From NCBI GenBank assembly GCA_030998015.1, contig JARWMV010000239.1:868001-932000 (forward strand): a DNA stretch of 64,000 nt, written 5' to 3'. The stretch comes from Ceratorhiza oryzae-sativae (Eukaryota > Basidiomycota > Agaricomycetes > Cantharellales > Ceratobasidiaceae). Positions 36,581 to 48,947 of the stretch are shown here, piece by piece. The position numbers and the translations under genes were made by a program. The notes beneath the pieces were generated by a model. That model was not told the DNA's origin and did not search any database. It saw only the letters and a program-made list of their open reading frames with translations. The first letter of the stretch is position 1; each line of letters opens with the position of its first letter.

Positions 36581-37935
36581 TTAAGCAAAAAGGTGATTCC
36601 ACAACGACCCTACATTCGCGTTGCCGCCAACCGGCGCAGTGTGAGCACGAGTAATGGGACGAACGGGTCTGCGCTTTGGGCGAGTATTGGGGCGACGAGA
36701 AGGCGAGCGCGAGGATTCCCTTGATAGATCCCGGATTGCTGCAGGTCTTCCCGTTCGGAGGTTTCTGTCTTGGTCCGTTTCGGGTGCCAAGGACAACGAT
36801 GCAACGCTTTCATGTAGTGAAACCCAGCTGTCCTCGCCAGACATGTCGGCATCGTCATCGTAGCCCACTTCTGTCGCAGGGATGTAACCCGGGACTGCAG
36901 CACGCACAGCAGCAGGGGTATTTTCGGACGAAGCCACAGAACCTATTTCGTCTCGATCGTCACCCTGAACTGAGTCAATATCACCACTAGCAAGAGACTC
37001 CATTTCCGATGCATCTGTTGCAAAGACACTGAGGCCGGTGGCCGACGCCGTGTCCCAATCAGTGGTGGGAGGAGTAGCCAAGACTCTGCGCTCTGGGCGA
37101 GTGGGATTCGGTCGGAGCAAATGCGTCAAGCGTGTACCATCGGCATTTTCTTTACCTGGAACGATCGTTCAATATGACATCATATATCGATCAACAGGAT
37201 TTTTACTCACTAAACGATACTATACCATACCACCGCGCAGTGCAGTGCACCACATACCTCGCAAAGCTGTCCTGGTCCACATCCCACACCAACTCTCCAA
37301 CCGAGCGGCGTACTTCTCTGATCCCGCTCACAATTACGTAATCATCCGCATCAGCGGGTTTGGTGGGCTCGGCCAGCCACTCAACTAGCTCTGCCTCGAT
37401 CGCACGAACCAGTGGTTCAGCTTGTCCGCGTCGCCTCCGAAGTACGCGCCTGAATCCGCGCAAAGATACTGAAAATTTGCCCGCAAGAGCAGATGCAGGA
37501 TCGGGTGCTGGGGCAGGCGCTGATGGAGCAGAGCTCACGCGCGGGAGATATGGGGGCAGGGGCACAGGGAAAGTCGACTGGATATGAGCTACGGGGACAG
37601 CGTAGTCTTTCTTGCTTGGTTGGACGATGTGAGGGTTAGATGTAAACCGGTCTATAAACAGAAGGTTTGAGTTGGAGGATCGACATACGGCTGCAGGACA
37701 TACTATTCTCTTGCCTACGGACACGACGCTTGCCATCCTTGTCCGCTTTCTTCGATGAAACGTTTTCAGTGGCAACTTGTCGACGTTGGACAGAATGAAC
37801 ATTCAAATGCGCAAAATGAGGGTTGCGAAGGATAGATGGGAACGATAACGGCACTGGTCCATCTTGAGCCACTGAGACGGGGATGGCAGCAGGTGCCTCC
37901 AGGCTAGTGGGGGCGTTTTCGTGTGCTTCAGCCAT
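36581..37935 (-). CDS. R3H-domain protein
   Basis: Putative single-stranded nucleic-acid-binding protein. Start MAEAHENAPTSLEAPA (37935). The first 80 residues hold SILRNPHFAHLNVHSVQRRQ and a basic KRRVRRQEN. A domain follows: RGFRRVLRRRRGQAEPLVRAIEAELVEWL, then DSFARYVVHCTARWYGIVSFS, in which RYVVH is the R-x3-H signature and the aromatic helix after it is typical. The rest (about 190 residues) is acidic and disordered and ends RPVRPITRAHTAP...LWNHLFA with basic Arg/Pro stretches. An intron (about 52 nt) joins RRQEN to RFTSNPHIV. Similar to R3HDM4-like proteins, although partners and targets are not known. Confidence 0.78.
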
Positions 37936-38155
37936 TACTATCGAATCTGAGCCACTTGAACGCGGAATTGAGGGATGTCTAGTTCTGGAGGCCGACAACG
38001 AGGAGCTCAAATGTCAAACAGACCCCCAGCACAACGTGGTGGAGAACCGTGAAGAGTCATACGTGGGGACCTGACTCCGATATCGGGTCCGCCCATATTA
38101 CATAATAAATACAGATTAAGTGATACTGCATAAAACGAAAGATAAACCCCCAAAA

Positions 38156-41100
38156 TTACAACTCTGGATCAGAATCTTCTTCCTGCCAAAATACTTCAGC
38201 CTCTCGTACCAATGCCAACCACATGTCCCAAGTAGAAATAAAACGTTTATCTAGGGATGGCAATACCGAGGGTCGAAACCCTCCCAATAGTTTTCGCTGC
38301 CCGCTCAATTCTCCAGGCAAGGAGTCGGTCCCTCTACCTTTGCCTTTCTTGGCGGGTTTGCCGTTACTGTTGTCGTGGACGGATGCACGCGGCTTTGAGG
38401 GGATATATTCCTGGAAGCCCGAAACTCGACCTTCGATATTTGCTCCTGCCGAGCTGGGTTGGTCGGCGACCGTAGCAGTGCTTTTGCGAGCAACCTTCTT
38501 GAGAATAGGCGGTGGGAGCTCGTTTGTAGACTTGGACCCGGCGTACGAAATGCTAGTGCGTCGTCTTGATGGCACAGTGGAGAGTATAGATGCTCGACTT
38601 TTCGTAGGTCGGGCAGGCGTTGGCGGCTCAACTTTGATGGTGGCGGGCGAGGATAACATTTCCACGTCCTCATCTGCGTCAGCGACTTGCGATGCCGTTA
38701 CTTGTGGGTACGGGGGCGAGGTAGCGCGAGGGAAGGTAGAGCGACTAAAAGGGGGGAGTGGTGCGAAGCGCGGTTTGAGGTTGTGAGATTTCCTGCTTGT
38801 GCTCTTCGTGGTCGGGGCAGCGGGAGGCGAGGTAGGCGCTCTCTGTGGCAAGCGTCCAACACCCTCCTTAGCTACGGACCCCTTAGACAGCCTTGTTTGG
38901 CCAGTAAGATAGCTAGGGGCAATCCATGCATCGTGATTATGCGGGATGACCGTCGGATCCGAGGGAGAGACGACTTGTGGACTTCGTGGGGTAGCACGTT
39001 CGCCTTGAGTGTTTAGAAGGTTTAGATCCGAGTGGTTTGCACTTGTCTTGGTGACCTTCGCGCTGTCTGTTTGCGCCGCACGGGTTTCCGGCGTATCTTC
39101 ACGTGAGATCACGCTCTCGGCTGTCAAATGAGCGTCCGAGCCACCCACTCGTCGTCGTTTTCTGATTTCGGCCTCTGGGTCTCGTGTGGTAACTGCAACG
39201 CCGCCTATAGAGGCTAGGGTGAGGCCCCCGTCCTGCGCCTGCGAGAGGGATCTTCGGCGTTTCCTGGGATTAGGAGTGGGCTGAACGTCAGATCCGGCCT
39301 CCGGCACCTGGTCAAACGGTGTTTCGGCTCGTTCATCGCGGGTGGGATCATCGTCGTGTATTGTAGGCTCATTCGTAATTGGTATGGCGAAGCGAGTATG
39401 AGCCTGTGAGAAAGTAGTTTCCATCGGCGGATGCTCCGGAGGAGGTGAAGGGAGAGACGCAGCGGCTGCACTTTCCTGTGACGTGCTCTGGCCCGAGCTG
39501 GCTGTCCCCCTTTGCTGTCCAATCGACTGGCCTGATGGCTGGCTAGGTTCGAGAGTCCTACTGGGTTGTGGTACCGGTGAGGAGAGCACCGGGCTAAAGT
39601 GCCGCTTGCCTTTGTTCAACTTTGCCACCTCCGGAGAATGTGTTCGTGAAGGAATGGAGCTCTCAATTTCCCATATCGGGGATGACCCCCTGACCTGAGT
39701 AGGTCGGGTTTGGATCTGGCTTGAACCTTGTGGATCAGAATCCGGAACTAGGACAATCGGCTGGCGGGACAAAAGTTGGCTCCCAATTAAAGTCTCTGTC
39801 TCCGTGACCTGAGTATTCTAACACACAACGGTCAAACGACATTCTGAAACAAGAAAAAGATGTGCGTACGTGTGTAGAGGTGCTCAATATCTTCTCTGAA
39901 ACAGCATCGTCAGGCTCCAGAGACCGTTCGCTACCATGGTCTGGTTGAGATAATAGCTGAGGGTCACGTTCCACATCCTCAGCGTCAGAATCAGGTGGTT
40001 CGCTGACTTCCGATGCAGCACGGGAACCATCGTCATCCCCAGCGTCGGAAGCTGGACTGCGAACTTGCTGCGCCAGAGAGATTTCGGATCTGCCGTCTTC
40101 GTCTTCGTCCCGGAGGTTTGGTTCATTGGCCTCATCCTCGAGCTGGTATGGAGCTTGGGACATGGCTGGTGAGGTCGGGGTGCGTTGTGCGTCCAGTGGC
40201 GTAGAAGTATAGATTTGGCTTGAGCGAAAACTGGGTAGATCGTTTCGTCGATCAGGAGCCGACAAAGGCCCGCTTGTGCTGTTGATTGCTGCTTTTTTGT
40301 AATTTGAAGCCGGTCAGAAAGCAAGTTGGGATATGCTGGGAAAATGTGCCATACGATTGTACGGTTGACTTGAAGTTGCGCTTTTGATCCGCTCTGTCGT
40401 AAGAGATAGATCATTAGCTCAAGTCCGACTGGATGTATTAAACTCAAAGCTTACCCACAATCTGTTCGAGAATGGCCTGTTGATCCGCCGGGACTTCAAA
40501 CTCGCCTCGGGGGAACTCGAAATTCATGTCTCTATACTTGTGTCGCCGCTGAAAAGTCCCTTAATCGGAGAGATCTGGTCCACCGATATAGGAATACTCA
40601 CCCCCCAATACGCATCTTGCCACTGGTGAAACGCGCCTAGCTTATCATTCGAGGGTGGCTGATGTGGGTGAGCCGACGTAGACGTTTTGGCCGAGCCCTT
40701 GTTCTCGGTTTTGCCTGTGGAATTTGATGCTGTTCGCCTCACAACAGCCTTGCCCTTGCGAGCGGACTCAAGTGTTAGCTTGGCTCGCAGTTGATGATTG
40801 AGCCTACGCAGAGGTCAGTTAGGGTTACAAATAAATCTAGCAAGTTGGCATACAATGTCTGTCCCCCTATGGTAAGATTGTCTTCCCACACTTTGAGAAT
40901 TGGACAGGTTTGCAGAACTACCGAATTAGATGCGATTGGCGCCCCGTCTCCGCCACCGGAAATGTAATTAAGCTCGACGACATCAAGGATAAGCGACTTT
41001 CTGTTGGATCGCTGTATACGCGATGTCCCTCCAGGAAGTCTGGCCTGCTCGGTGACAAAATCATATGTAAGGGCGGCTGTCAGAGTGAAGAATCCTCGCC

Positions 41101-41498
41101 GGAAATACGTGAGCGCGCGTTTGTGTTCGCTAGCAGCAATGGTCATAGTAAGTAAATTGCATTCGTAGAACCGGGTCTCAGGCACTAACTCCTCAAACTT
41201 GTTCGTTACCTCATTTGCGATACGAGCAACAATCATCCACTGCCTGTCTGTGATTTCAGCCCATAACACCGTATCACGGTCAGCTGGTTGCTTTCTATCG
41301 CCGGAATCCTCTCGAAACGTCAAAAACTAATACCAGTTAGGGTGACCAAACACATGTTAAATTGGAGAAATTTTGACTCACCCGAACAATTTGCGCCCGT
41401 CCCTTCAACTCTGCAGGCGAAGGGAGCTCATGTGCATGCTCGACGAGCGCCCTAGTCACAGAAGTCTCAATCCAAGGTTTTCCTAAAGCCTCAGACAT
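38156..41498 (-). CDS. Large disordered protein with N-terminal TPP1/Tpz1-like OB fold (shelterin candidate)
   Basis: N-terminus MSEALGKPWIETSVTRALVEH, then LKGRAQIVRFLTF, LWAEITDRQWMIVARIA, FEELVPETRFYEC and VVELNYISGGG. This order (PWI-containing helix, RFLTF strand, 'WAEI-DRQW-I-ARI' strand-helix) resembles the OB fold of TPP1/ACD and fission yeast Tpz1, which recruits telomerase. About 700 residues of low-complexity sequence follow, with many Ser/Pro and acidic patches, RKRRRSLSQ and IRKRRRVGG basic clusters and repeated SSP motifs, ending FWQEEDSDPEL. Introns are short; a 50-nt one joins the halves near 39880. A structural homology search would decide; without it this is a motif call. 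It could be another OB-fold chromatin protein. Confidence 0.5.
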
Positions 41499-41582
41499 AT
41501 TTGGAGTTTAATTGAGCTTAAAACCACAGCATGGGTAGGAGCCAGCCCTTCGAGTGTGTCGTCAGTGGAGAAAGCAACAGAA

Positions 41583-41590
41583 TCACGTGA
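41583..41590. promoter_or_regulatory. TCACGTGA palindrome in a divergent promoter
   Basis: Perfect palindromic TCACGTGA between the start codons of the TPP1-like gene and the cysteine synthase gene (229 bp apart). This is the core of a bHLH (Cbf1-type) site; cysteine synthase fits the sulphur-metabolism role of Cbf1 in yeast. Role here is inferred. Confidence 0.45.
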
Positions 41591-41727
41591 GGTTTCGCAT
41601 GGTCGGCCTGGTTGCTAAGCGCCGAACCAATAATCCCATCAAAGGTCCGATAGCGCCGCTCTGGTATTCTAAAACTTGGATTCGGCCAAATTACTCATCT
41701 GCAGGCTCTTGATAACTATCATCCAAG

Positions 41728-43245
41728 ATGCTTTCTAGGCTCATAAATCCAACGAGGCTCGCCTCCCGCTCGTTTACTACAGGGACTGTCAACGGCTTTG
41801 TCGGAGCGATCGGGAACACGCCTCTGGTGAGTGCTCCATGGCGACTTCAACCAGCAGAATCCGAGTTACTTAGCCCAAATCTAGATCCGTCTAAACAGGC
41901 TCTCTGAGGAAACTGGATGCAATATCCTCGGCAAATCTGAGTTTCAAAATCCGGGTGGGAGCGTCAAGGATCGCGCCGCTCTGTATGTAGTCAAGGATGC
42001 GGAAGAGTCCGGGCGGTATGTGTTGTTGGCTATAGCTTGGTCTGGAATTATTATCGAATTGTGATTTCGTGTTCCGGTAGACTCAAACCGGGCGGGACCG
42101 TGGTAGAGGGGACTGCCGGGAACACCGGTATTGGCCTGGCACATGTTTGTCGATCAAAGGGCTACAAGTGTGTGATTTACATGCCGAATACTCAGGTGGG
42201 TACAAGCAGCACCAATAGCAAATTCAATATGCTCATGCAACAGCCGTGTATCAGAGTCAGGAGAAAATAGACCTATTGCGCATGCTCGGCGCCGATGTTC
42301 GGCCAGTTCCAGCCGTTGCCTACGAAAATCCAGCAAATTACAACCACCAGGCTAAGGAATTTGCAGAATCCACACCCGGAGCTGTATGGACAAATCAGTT
42401 TGATAATGTCGCGAATGCACGAGCTCACTACGAGACAACCGGACCAGAGATTTGGCAACAAACAGGGGGCAAGGTGTGCATACATCAATCCCCCAAAACG
42501 GTATTCATGAGTTCATTGGATTTGGCCTGAGTAGATAGACGCATTTATTTGCGCGACGGGCACTGGGGGCACACTCTCCGGCATTTCTCATTTTTTCAGG
42601 GATCTGCACGCTAAAGGGGAGAAACAAGTGGAGTGTTGGCTTGCGGACCCGCCGGGTAGCGTGTTGCACAGTTACGTGACTAGCGGGGGCAAGCTCAAAG
42701 AACGACAGGGCGGCTCGATTACTGAGGGTAAGTTTCAGTTTGCTGATACAATGACGTTGCACGCTCACTGGATTGATCAGGTATTGGCCAAGGCCGAATC
42801 ACTGACAATCTCGCGCCCGAGGTCAACCACCTCGCGGGTGCATTGCACATTCCTGATGAAAAATCGATTGAAATGGTATATCGATTGCTGGATGAAGAAG
42901 GAATTTATGTTGGCGCAAGCTCGAGCCTGAATGTCGTAGCCGCACGCGACCTTGCTCTAAAAAAGGGACCCGGTAAGTTATTTAGTACAAGATAGGGATG
43001 TTCAGCTGGTTTCATCGCTGACTATGACCACTTTTTACGTTTACAGGTAAAACTATTGTAACAATCCTGTGCGATGGAGCCTACAGGTGAGCTCATAGCC
43101 ATGCTTCACTATGTTGTTAGTAACGAGTGGCTTCCGAATACCGCGTAGATATCAAACCAGGCTATTTTCTCGAAAGTGGCTCGAGTCCAAGGGACTGGTC
43201 AATGCGATACCCGAGCACCTGCAGAAGTACATCATACTTGAATGA
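41728..43245 (+). CDS. Cysteine synthase (PLP-dependent, probably mitochondrial)
   Basis: O-acetylserine sulfhydrylase-type enzyme that forms cysteine from O-acetylserine and sulfide. The start [19 protein letters not shown] is Arg/Ser-rich and looks like a mitochondrial presequence. Then come [31 protein letters not shown] (PLP lysine in SVKDRA), [75 protein letters not shown] and [11 protein letters not shown]. All exon joins keep frame. It ends LQKYIILE and TGA at 43243. The two-domain shape and length fit fungal mitochondrial OASS. It is divergent from the TPP1-like gene, with a TCACGTGA site between them. Confidence 0.93.
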
Positions 43246-43796
43246 CCGCATTAGCGAGTGCCTTGATGTACAAACATGATCGCTAGCGTGGTGAATCTAT
43301 GCGCTGCGGAATTGACAAGAGCGGAGTGACACTTATATCGCATTGATGGAGTTTGTTGACGCGATGTGTACCGCACAACACGAACACGGGCTCACGCGTT
43401 TAGGCTGTCTATGGATGGCAACGTGTTGATTAGTTGTGTCTAGGCTGGCTTCATTTGGCAGGTTGGCACCATAGAACAAGGCATCGACAAATTGAATTGC
43501 ACTCGCGCGCTCGACGCGACATGGCTATTTGAGCAAGTTCATTGCCGCAGACGGCAATCTCAGCAGAGATAAAAGGCTAGGACAGAGACCACAGACGCCA
43601 TCTCCCGTGCTGAGGTCACTCGGGCCGAGCCTTCTTCTGCCAGAGGGGTTGCGTTACCGAGATATTGGCATTAGCAGCCCACAACCGGCCCAACAACTCC
43701 GACCACTGGCAAACGTGCCCCCGACGGCGTCAACGCTGTTCCCAGCAGTCTTTTTTCTGAGCGGACTCGAGGTGGCCAACATCACGCTGGACTGAG
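43246..43796. other. Intergenic region between cysteine synthase and the next gene
   Basis: Contains a plus-strand open frame of 88 codons (43529-43795) with a real ATG (in TTGCCGCAG... context) but no recognisable domain; I treat it as the 5' region of the following gene. Nothing else is visible. Confidence 0.4.
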
Positions 43797-45663
43797 ATGG
43801 ATTTTTCGCCGTCGTCATCGCCCGCCGGGGGCGGTTCGGTCAAGCGAGCGCCCCCTCCACCGATACGTATTGCTCAGTCGAGCTACACGTCGTCTCATAG
43901 CTCGCACTATGGCCGGCGGGGCTCAGCGTCTGCCCTGCTGTATGATATGCCGTCCGCATCGCCGAGAAAGACGGAGTATGGCTCGTCATCGCACCGACCG
44001 GGCTCTCGCATCTTGTCATCGCCCCCCGAGGAGCTGCTGTACTCGATCCCGACGCCCGGCTCACCACCCACTCGTGTCTCTCGACCTCCGCCACCCCGGG
44101 TGGGCAGCCCGCGTGTGCAGAGTCCCCCTCCGCCGCCCGGCCGGGCCCGCGGCTCGTCGCTTCCCCCGGCGCCAACGCAGAAAGAGCTCGATGACTATGA
44201 GGCGATCTGCCGTGCTTTGTACGTCCTGTCTCTCATACCCCATTCCCATCTTTCATTCAATGCCTGGTGTCGTTGACGCTAATTCCACATCTTGCTTGCC
44301 TTGGCTCGGCTGTCGACTCGGATCGCCTGCAGCTTCTTCAACCAGGATGAAAACGCAAAGCTATCCATGGATGCAATCTTAAGCCGCGTTTCTCAATACC
44401 ACCAAGCGAAGTATACCCGCCTCCAGGTCAGTCGAGCAACGTGGAAATTGGGTAGACGTCACTTACATACCTAAATTAGGCCAGCGTCCGTCGAGAGTAC
44501 CACCTTACTCAGAGCCTACGAAAGATATCCGAATTCCGTGCCCATTTATCGTCCATCCAGCCCGGGTGCTCTCTCTCGCCTGCTGCGCGGGCGAACCCAA
44601 GTGGTGCGCTTGCGAGGCAAGAGCGAGCTGCCCGGTTTCAGACATTCGTCAAGGCCCATTGTGGTAGTGCTGGCACCCAGAATTTCTTTATCGGGCTCCA
44701 TGCCGCCATGAGGCTACAGACAATTCCTCCGACCATCGGTGGGACAGGCGAGGGTCGCATCGAATGGGAGATTGACGATGCTGTATTCATGGAGAGCGGG
44801 TGAGCCTCGACCTTGTTTCCGAGCTGTCCGGACTACTAACTTGAAATTGAAGGGGAAATCAATTCATGTTAGAGGCCGTCGACATGATGAAGGGCGTTCT
44901 TGGGTTTGACGAGCGGCCATTGAATTACCGGCCGCTTCCATCACGAGCGTTTCGCCATCGGCCCTCATACTCTTCACCGACGAACGTTGTGTTCAACTAC
45001 GCAGATCGCGGTGAGGACTCTCCTTCATCAGAGACACCCATCACTCGGCCGCTTCGCTCTGCCTCGTTCGCCCGTTCTCGGGCCTCCTCCGACCCATTCC
45101 TGGATCCCACTCGCAGTTCCCCCTCGATGCACGCTGCACTATCAATGACGCTACCCACCCCAGAAGAGTCGGCGACTGACTTGGACTCGTTCGGACCTTC
45201 AACCCCTCCCGATGAACGTGGGTCCGAGATTCCCCCTCCTCCCGCGTCATTCCCAGACCCATATCAATCGAGCGCTTATAGCATGAATGCCGAGGCCTTC
45301 TTGAATGAGCAGCAACTTCGTATTTGGACATTCCCTCCCTATTTGGCCAATCCAGAGCTACACAAGCTTATCGCAATGTTGCCGCCGAACATAACCTCGC
45401 AAAGCGTACCACGTTTCCAGCCACTTGTCAAGGCCAAACGACGGGACCGTAAGCGCAAAGTCGCCGACATTGATCTCGAGGGAGAGGGCAACCCGATGCA
45501 AACAGGTTCGGCGGCCGATATTGGGATGGCCATAGACAAGGAGCGAGGCGAGATACGAAAAGGTACTGGACGCATGTGGATCGGTGAGCTGGTACGCTTG
45601 CCGGGTTGGCGAGGCTCGTTCTGGGACACCGTTCGGGACTGGTTCCGACATTTGTTCCGTTGA
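43797..45663 (+). CDS. Unnamed fungal protein with Ser/Pro-rich N- and C-terminal regions
   Basis: I do not recognise a family. Exon 1 encodes MDFSPSSSPAGGGSVKRA followed by Pro/Ser-rich low-complexity sequence (PPPPPGRARGSSLPPAPTQ) and the helical start QKELDDYEAICRAL. Later exons carry DENAKLSMDAILSRVSQYH, REYHLTQSLRKISEFRAHL, FFIGLHAAMRLQTIPP, and GNQFMLEAVDMMKGVLGF; this folded core of about 180 residues looks conserved. A Ser/Pro-rich stretch then leads to a C-terminal FNEQQLRIWTFPPYLANPEL, a PRFQPLVKAKRRDRKRKV basic patch and FWDTVRDWFRHLF. Four exons with short introns; frame intact. It may be a regulatory or scaffolding protein, but the sequence shows no catalytic motif. Confidence 0.75.
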
Positions 45664-47670
45664 GACGTTATGTGTTTCCTGTAGAGCAACGCAGATTACG
45701 CCTTGTGACTGGACATGAATATGGAGTATCCCAGTTTCGTTTCAAGGTGCTATGTGTGGTCTACTCGGGTTTGTAGCCTTTTCTTTCTTTCTTTTACCCA
45801 ACTTATGCTTGAGGTTGGGTTGTATATGGACGGTTTCATACAATAGCTTTTTTCTCCTACGATTTTTCACGATCCAACAATTCCCTTGCATATGGCCCTT
45901 GTGGGCTCCCTATGGTCTGTGGTTGTTCGCGAACATGTGTGCTTTCGCTCTTCCTTTTGACTCCCTGGCTTGACGCTATCCATGTCGGACGTTGCTTTGC
46001 GAGCTTGGATACCATGCATTGCACGTGTTTTTTCTGTAGACACATATGGTCTCCTGCATATAAACGAGCAACTGACTGACCCTTGTTGGTTATTGTTTGA
46101 GCCAGATTTTGCCTTTCAGCTTCTAGCCTGAGCTGCTGGTAGGATGTGTGTCAATGCCGTTGACAAACCGCCACGAGCTGTAAGCTTCGTTGGATAAGAG
46201 ACCATGCTCCAACTCTAGGCGCAACATCGGATAACTGTTCTGGTGGCTGGGCAAGGTACACGTTCAACGGCTAACCGACCGCGTAGCTTTTTGGAAAATC
46301 ACGAGTTTATTCCTTTGCTCATTGCCCACAGAAACTAGTGCTGAAACATGCCTTGAATATTTCGTCCCGACCTGCGTCAGCGTGCGGCTATGCATTCCAT
46401 GTCAGAGCTCAACGGCAAGCCTCTTTCGAGCCATGCCGGGCCCGGTCCGGTCACTGAGCTGGCACCTCCTGCATGGTCAGTGTTTTCACGCAATATTGAC
46501 GTAAAAAGACATTGCTTGTGCTCGGTTTCCCCTGTTTAAGGTCTACGTTGCACGTCTGTTGTTGAATTTTGGTGTATTAGGGGGTGTATTGGGTAGACTG
46601 CGTTTTGAAACCGGCATTCGTCGGGTTGGTAAGTGTGGCATGCGGCCATTCGCATGATTCGTTTGAGATCCGTAACTCGAATACCGTAACAAATTCCGCT
46701 AGACTTTGAAGATCCCGGCATATAGGCCGTATAAGCACGTCTAAAAGTATAAGCTCCATAGCCCATGCAAGTATCATGGTCTCAGCAATCAAACATGGCT
46801 GCAGCATTATCCAAGCTCTTATCGAAAAGCGTTCAGAGCGCATGTCCCATGTTTCAGCTGTCGATAAGGCTGGTTATCTGTCCACAGATCGTGAGAAATA
46901 TGGGATTCATTTCGCACCTCAATACGCTCTCGTACTGTGATCTTCATTGGATACAGCAACGATCCACATTGCATGCAACGGCCGTTTCGGACCAGCCCTC
47001 AGATACCCTTTGTTTGGTGACCCTGCGAAATTCGAACAGCAATAGTGCCGTCATTCTTGGTTGCCACTCGTCACCTGGCGGTCGAATACATCATTCTTCC
47101 AGTCAACTGCTGCATTCTTTTCTAGATCATGTCCGACGATGGGCCTAGGCATCTCATGACCACAGACTGCAAATGGATACCCAGATCTGGACATTGCTTG
47201 TACGCAATGCGTGCGATCGGGCCTCGACCGTGAGCGCCGCAACGACGTCATATCGACCCTCTCCTCGTGTGGCTTTGATATTGAGTCAGATAAATGGAGC
47301 TAGTGTGGCGTAGTTTGGAACCGTTCTACTCAGGCTCCACTCGGTATAGAATCTTGTCCTACGCACAGATACCAGGCCCGAGCCTTCAATCCGACACTTG
47401 TTGCACATGCACATGCACACGTGCGGGGGACCCACTGTTGACGACCAAACCAGTCGCACTGCGCTAGTACTCTCACAACTCGACCCTATGCCGGGATGCA
47501 CGTCTGGCATTGATTAGATTAGAGTTGATTCCAAGTAATACCTTGTCCCCTTTTTTCATTTTGAGGAACTATCGATGGGTGGTTGGCGTGCGGAAACATG
47601 CTCCGGGACGCTTTAGCGTTCGAGTTCAGCCAAGTCGGGCCGATCGGGGTGAATCGATCATGAGAGCGAG

Positions 47671-47684
47671 ACACACACACACAC
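47671..47684. repeat. AC dinucleotide microsatellite
   Basis: Seven AC units in a row. It lies in the intergenic stretch upstream of the CSL gene. Confidence 0.9.
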
Positions 47685-48922
47685 GACGTGGCGAGGCCTG
47701 CATGTCGACCAGAGGGTATAGGGGCCCCCTACGCCCATGAACCTTGCGCCCAGAGGAGAGGGTGGGTATCGGCACCACCCACCCCACTTGGTCGCCCCAC
47801 CTGACGAGATGCGAGATGCGCGATGTACGATACACGATGCACGATTACGATGGGATGTACACCCAACGGAAGATTCCGCGCGTACCCTACCCCTCTGATA
47901 TCCTTTCTCGACTGAACTTTCGACAGCCGACGAGAGAGTCGCGAACAATGGACTAGGGTAAGAGAGATTGGAGTATCTCCGATAGCACTAGTCGGTCGAT
48001 AGAGAGAACAGAAAGCGTGCACCCCTGGATGGATACAGGGCCTCTTCGAGGCAACTCTGGGTCCTATAACAAGGCACATCGCTGTCCGGCATTCATACGC
48101 GTGTTTGGTGGTGTTTGGACCGGTCAGATGAGACCTCAGCACGCCGGCACCCCCGCATTCGACAAAAGATCCATACAAAGCCGACCCTAGGTGTTGGACG
48201 TCGCCGCCCGTCACGGAGGGGGAAGAGGGTGCCGATGGGGTTTCAATAAGCACGATGGCCAACGGGTACATGGCTCGTTTGAATGCATAGAAGAGTGGCG
48301 AGGTGGCAAAAATGCGTGTTTTGGCAATCGCCGGCGAGCAAAATGCCTCGCACTCGCCGATACGGAGCGATCTCACTTCGGGCATCGGGAGTTATGCTAT
48401 GGCTAGTCGATACTAGCCGTTCCTATAAAGGAGCAAACGGAACACTATTGGCGAGCATATTACCCTGATATTGGGTTGATTATGAACCCAAACAACACGC
48501 GTAAATTGAAGAAGGCACAGAACAGAAGGATGACAACGACGAGGTGCTGCCGCCAAACCGGCAATCACGCAGGCCAAGCAAGATAAGCGCGTGCTTGGGT
48601 CAACCCTCGGCGGCTCGAGCTCGGGTGGCCTGGCTGATGCGCGTGGTCGGGTTCGTGCGGCGGTGAAACCTTGCTCGTCCGGGACGTGGAATGCAGCGCG
48701 GCAGAAGAGGAGTTGGCCGAGGGGGAGACAGGGGGAGATAGGCGTTTGAGGATACTGGGGTCGACGACGTGCCAGAGGTGGTACCGGACACGACATGTCC
48801 ACATGCAACACAGTCTTGCCGGTGCTGAACTAGGTTTGTGCGGCATTTGGGCGCGCACCTAGACAGAACCTCAGCTAGAAACTTTTTGTTCGAAGTACAA
48901 GCATCAGCGGGCTGAGTAGTTG

Positions 48923-48947
48923 CATGGTGGTGATGGTGGTGGTGGTG
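48923..48947. repeat. GGT/GAT trinucleotide repeat
   Basis: Short run of TGG and TGA triplets in the same intergenic region; low complexity only. Confidence 0.85.

Noticed and set aside
47729..48385. 218-codon minus-strand ORF in the gene-poor region
   Set aside because: No domain, no clear intron structure, and the composition looks like random reading of mixed sequence; too weak to call.
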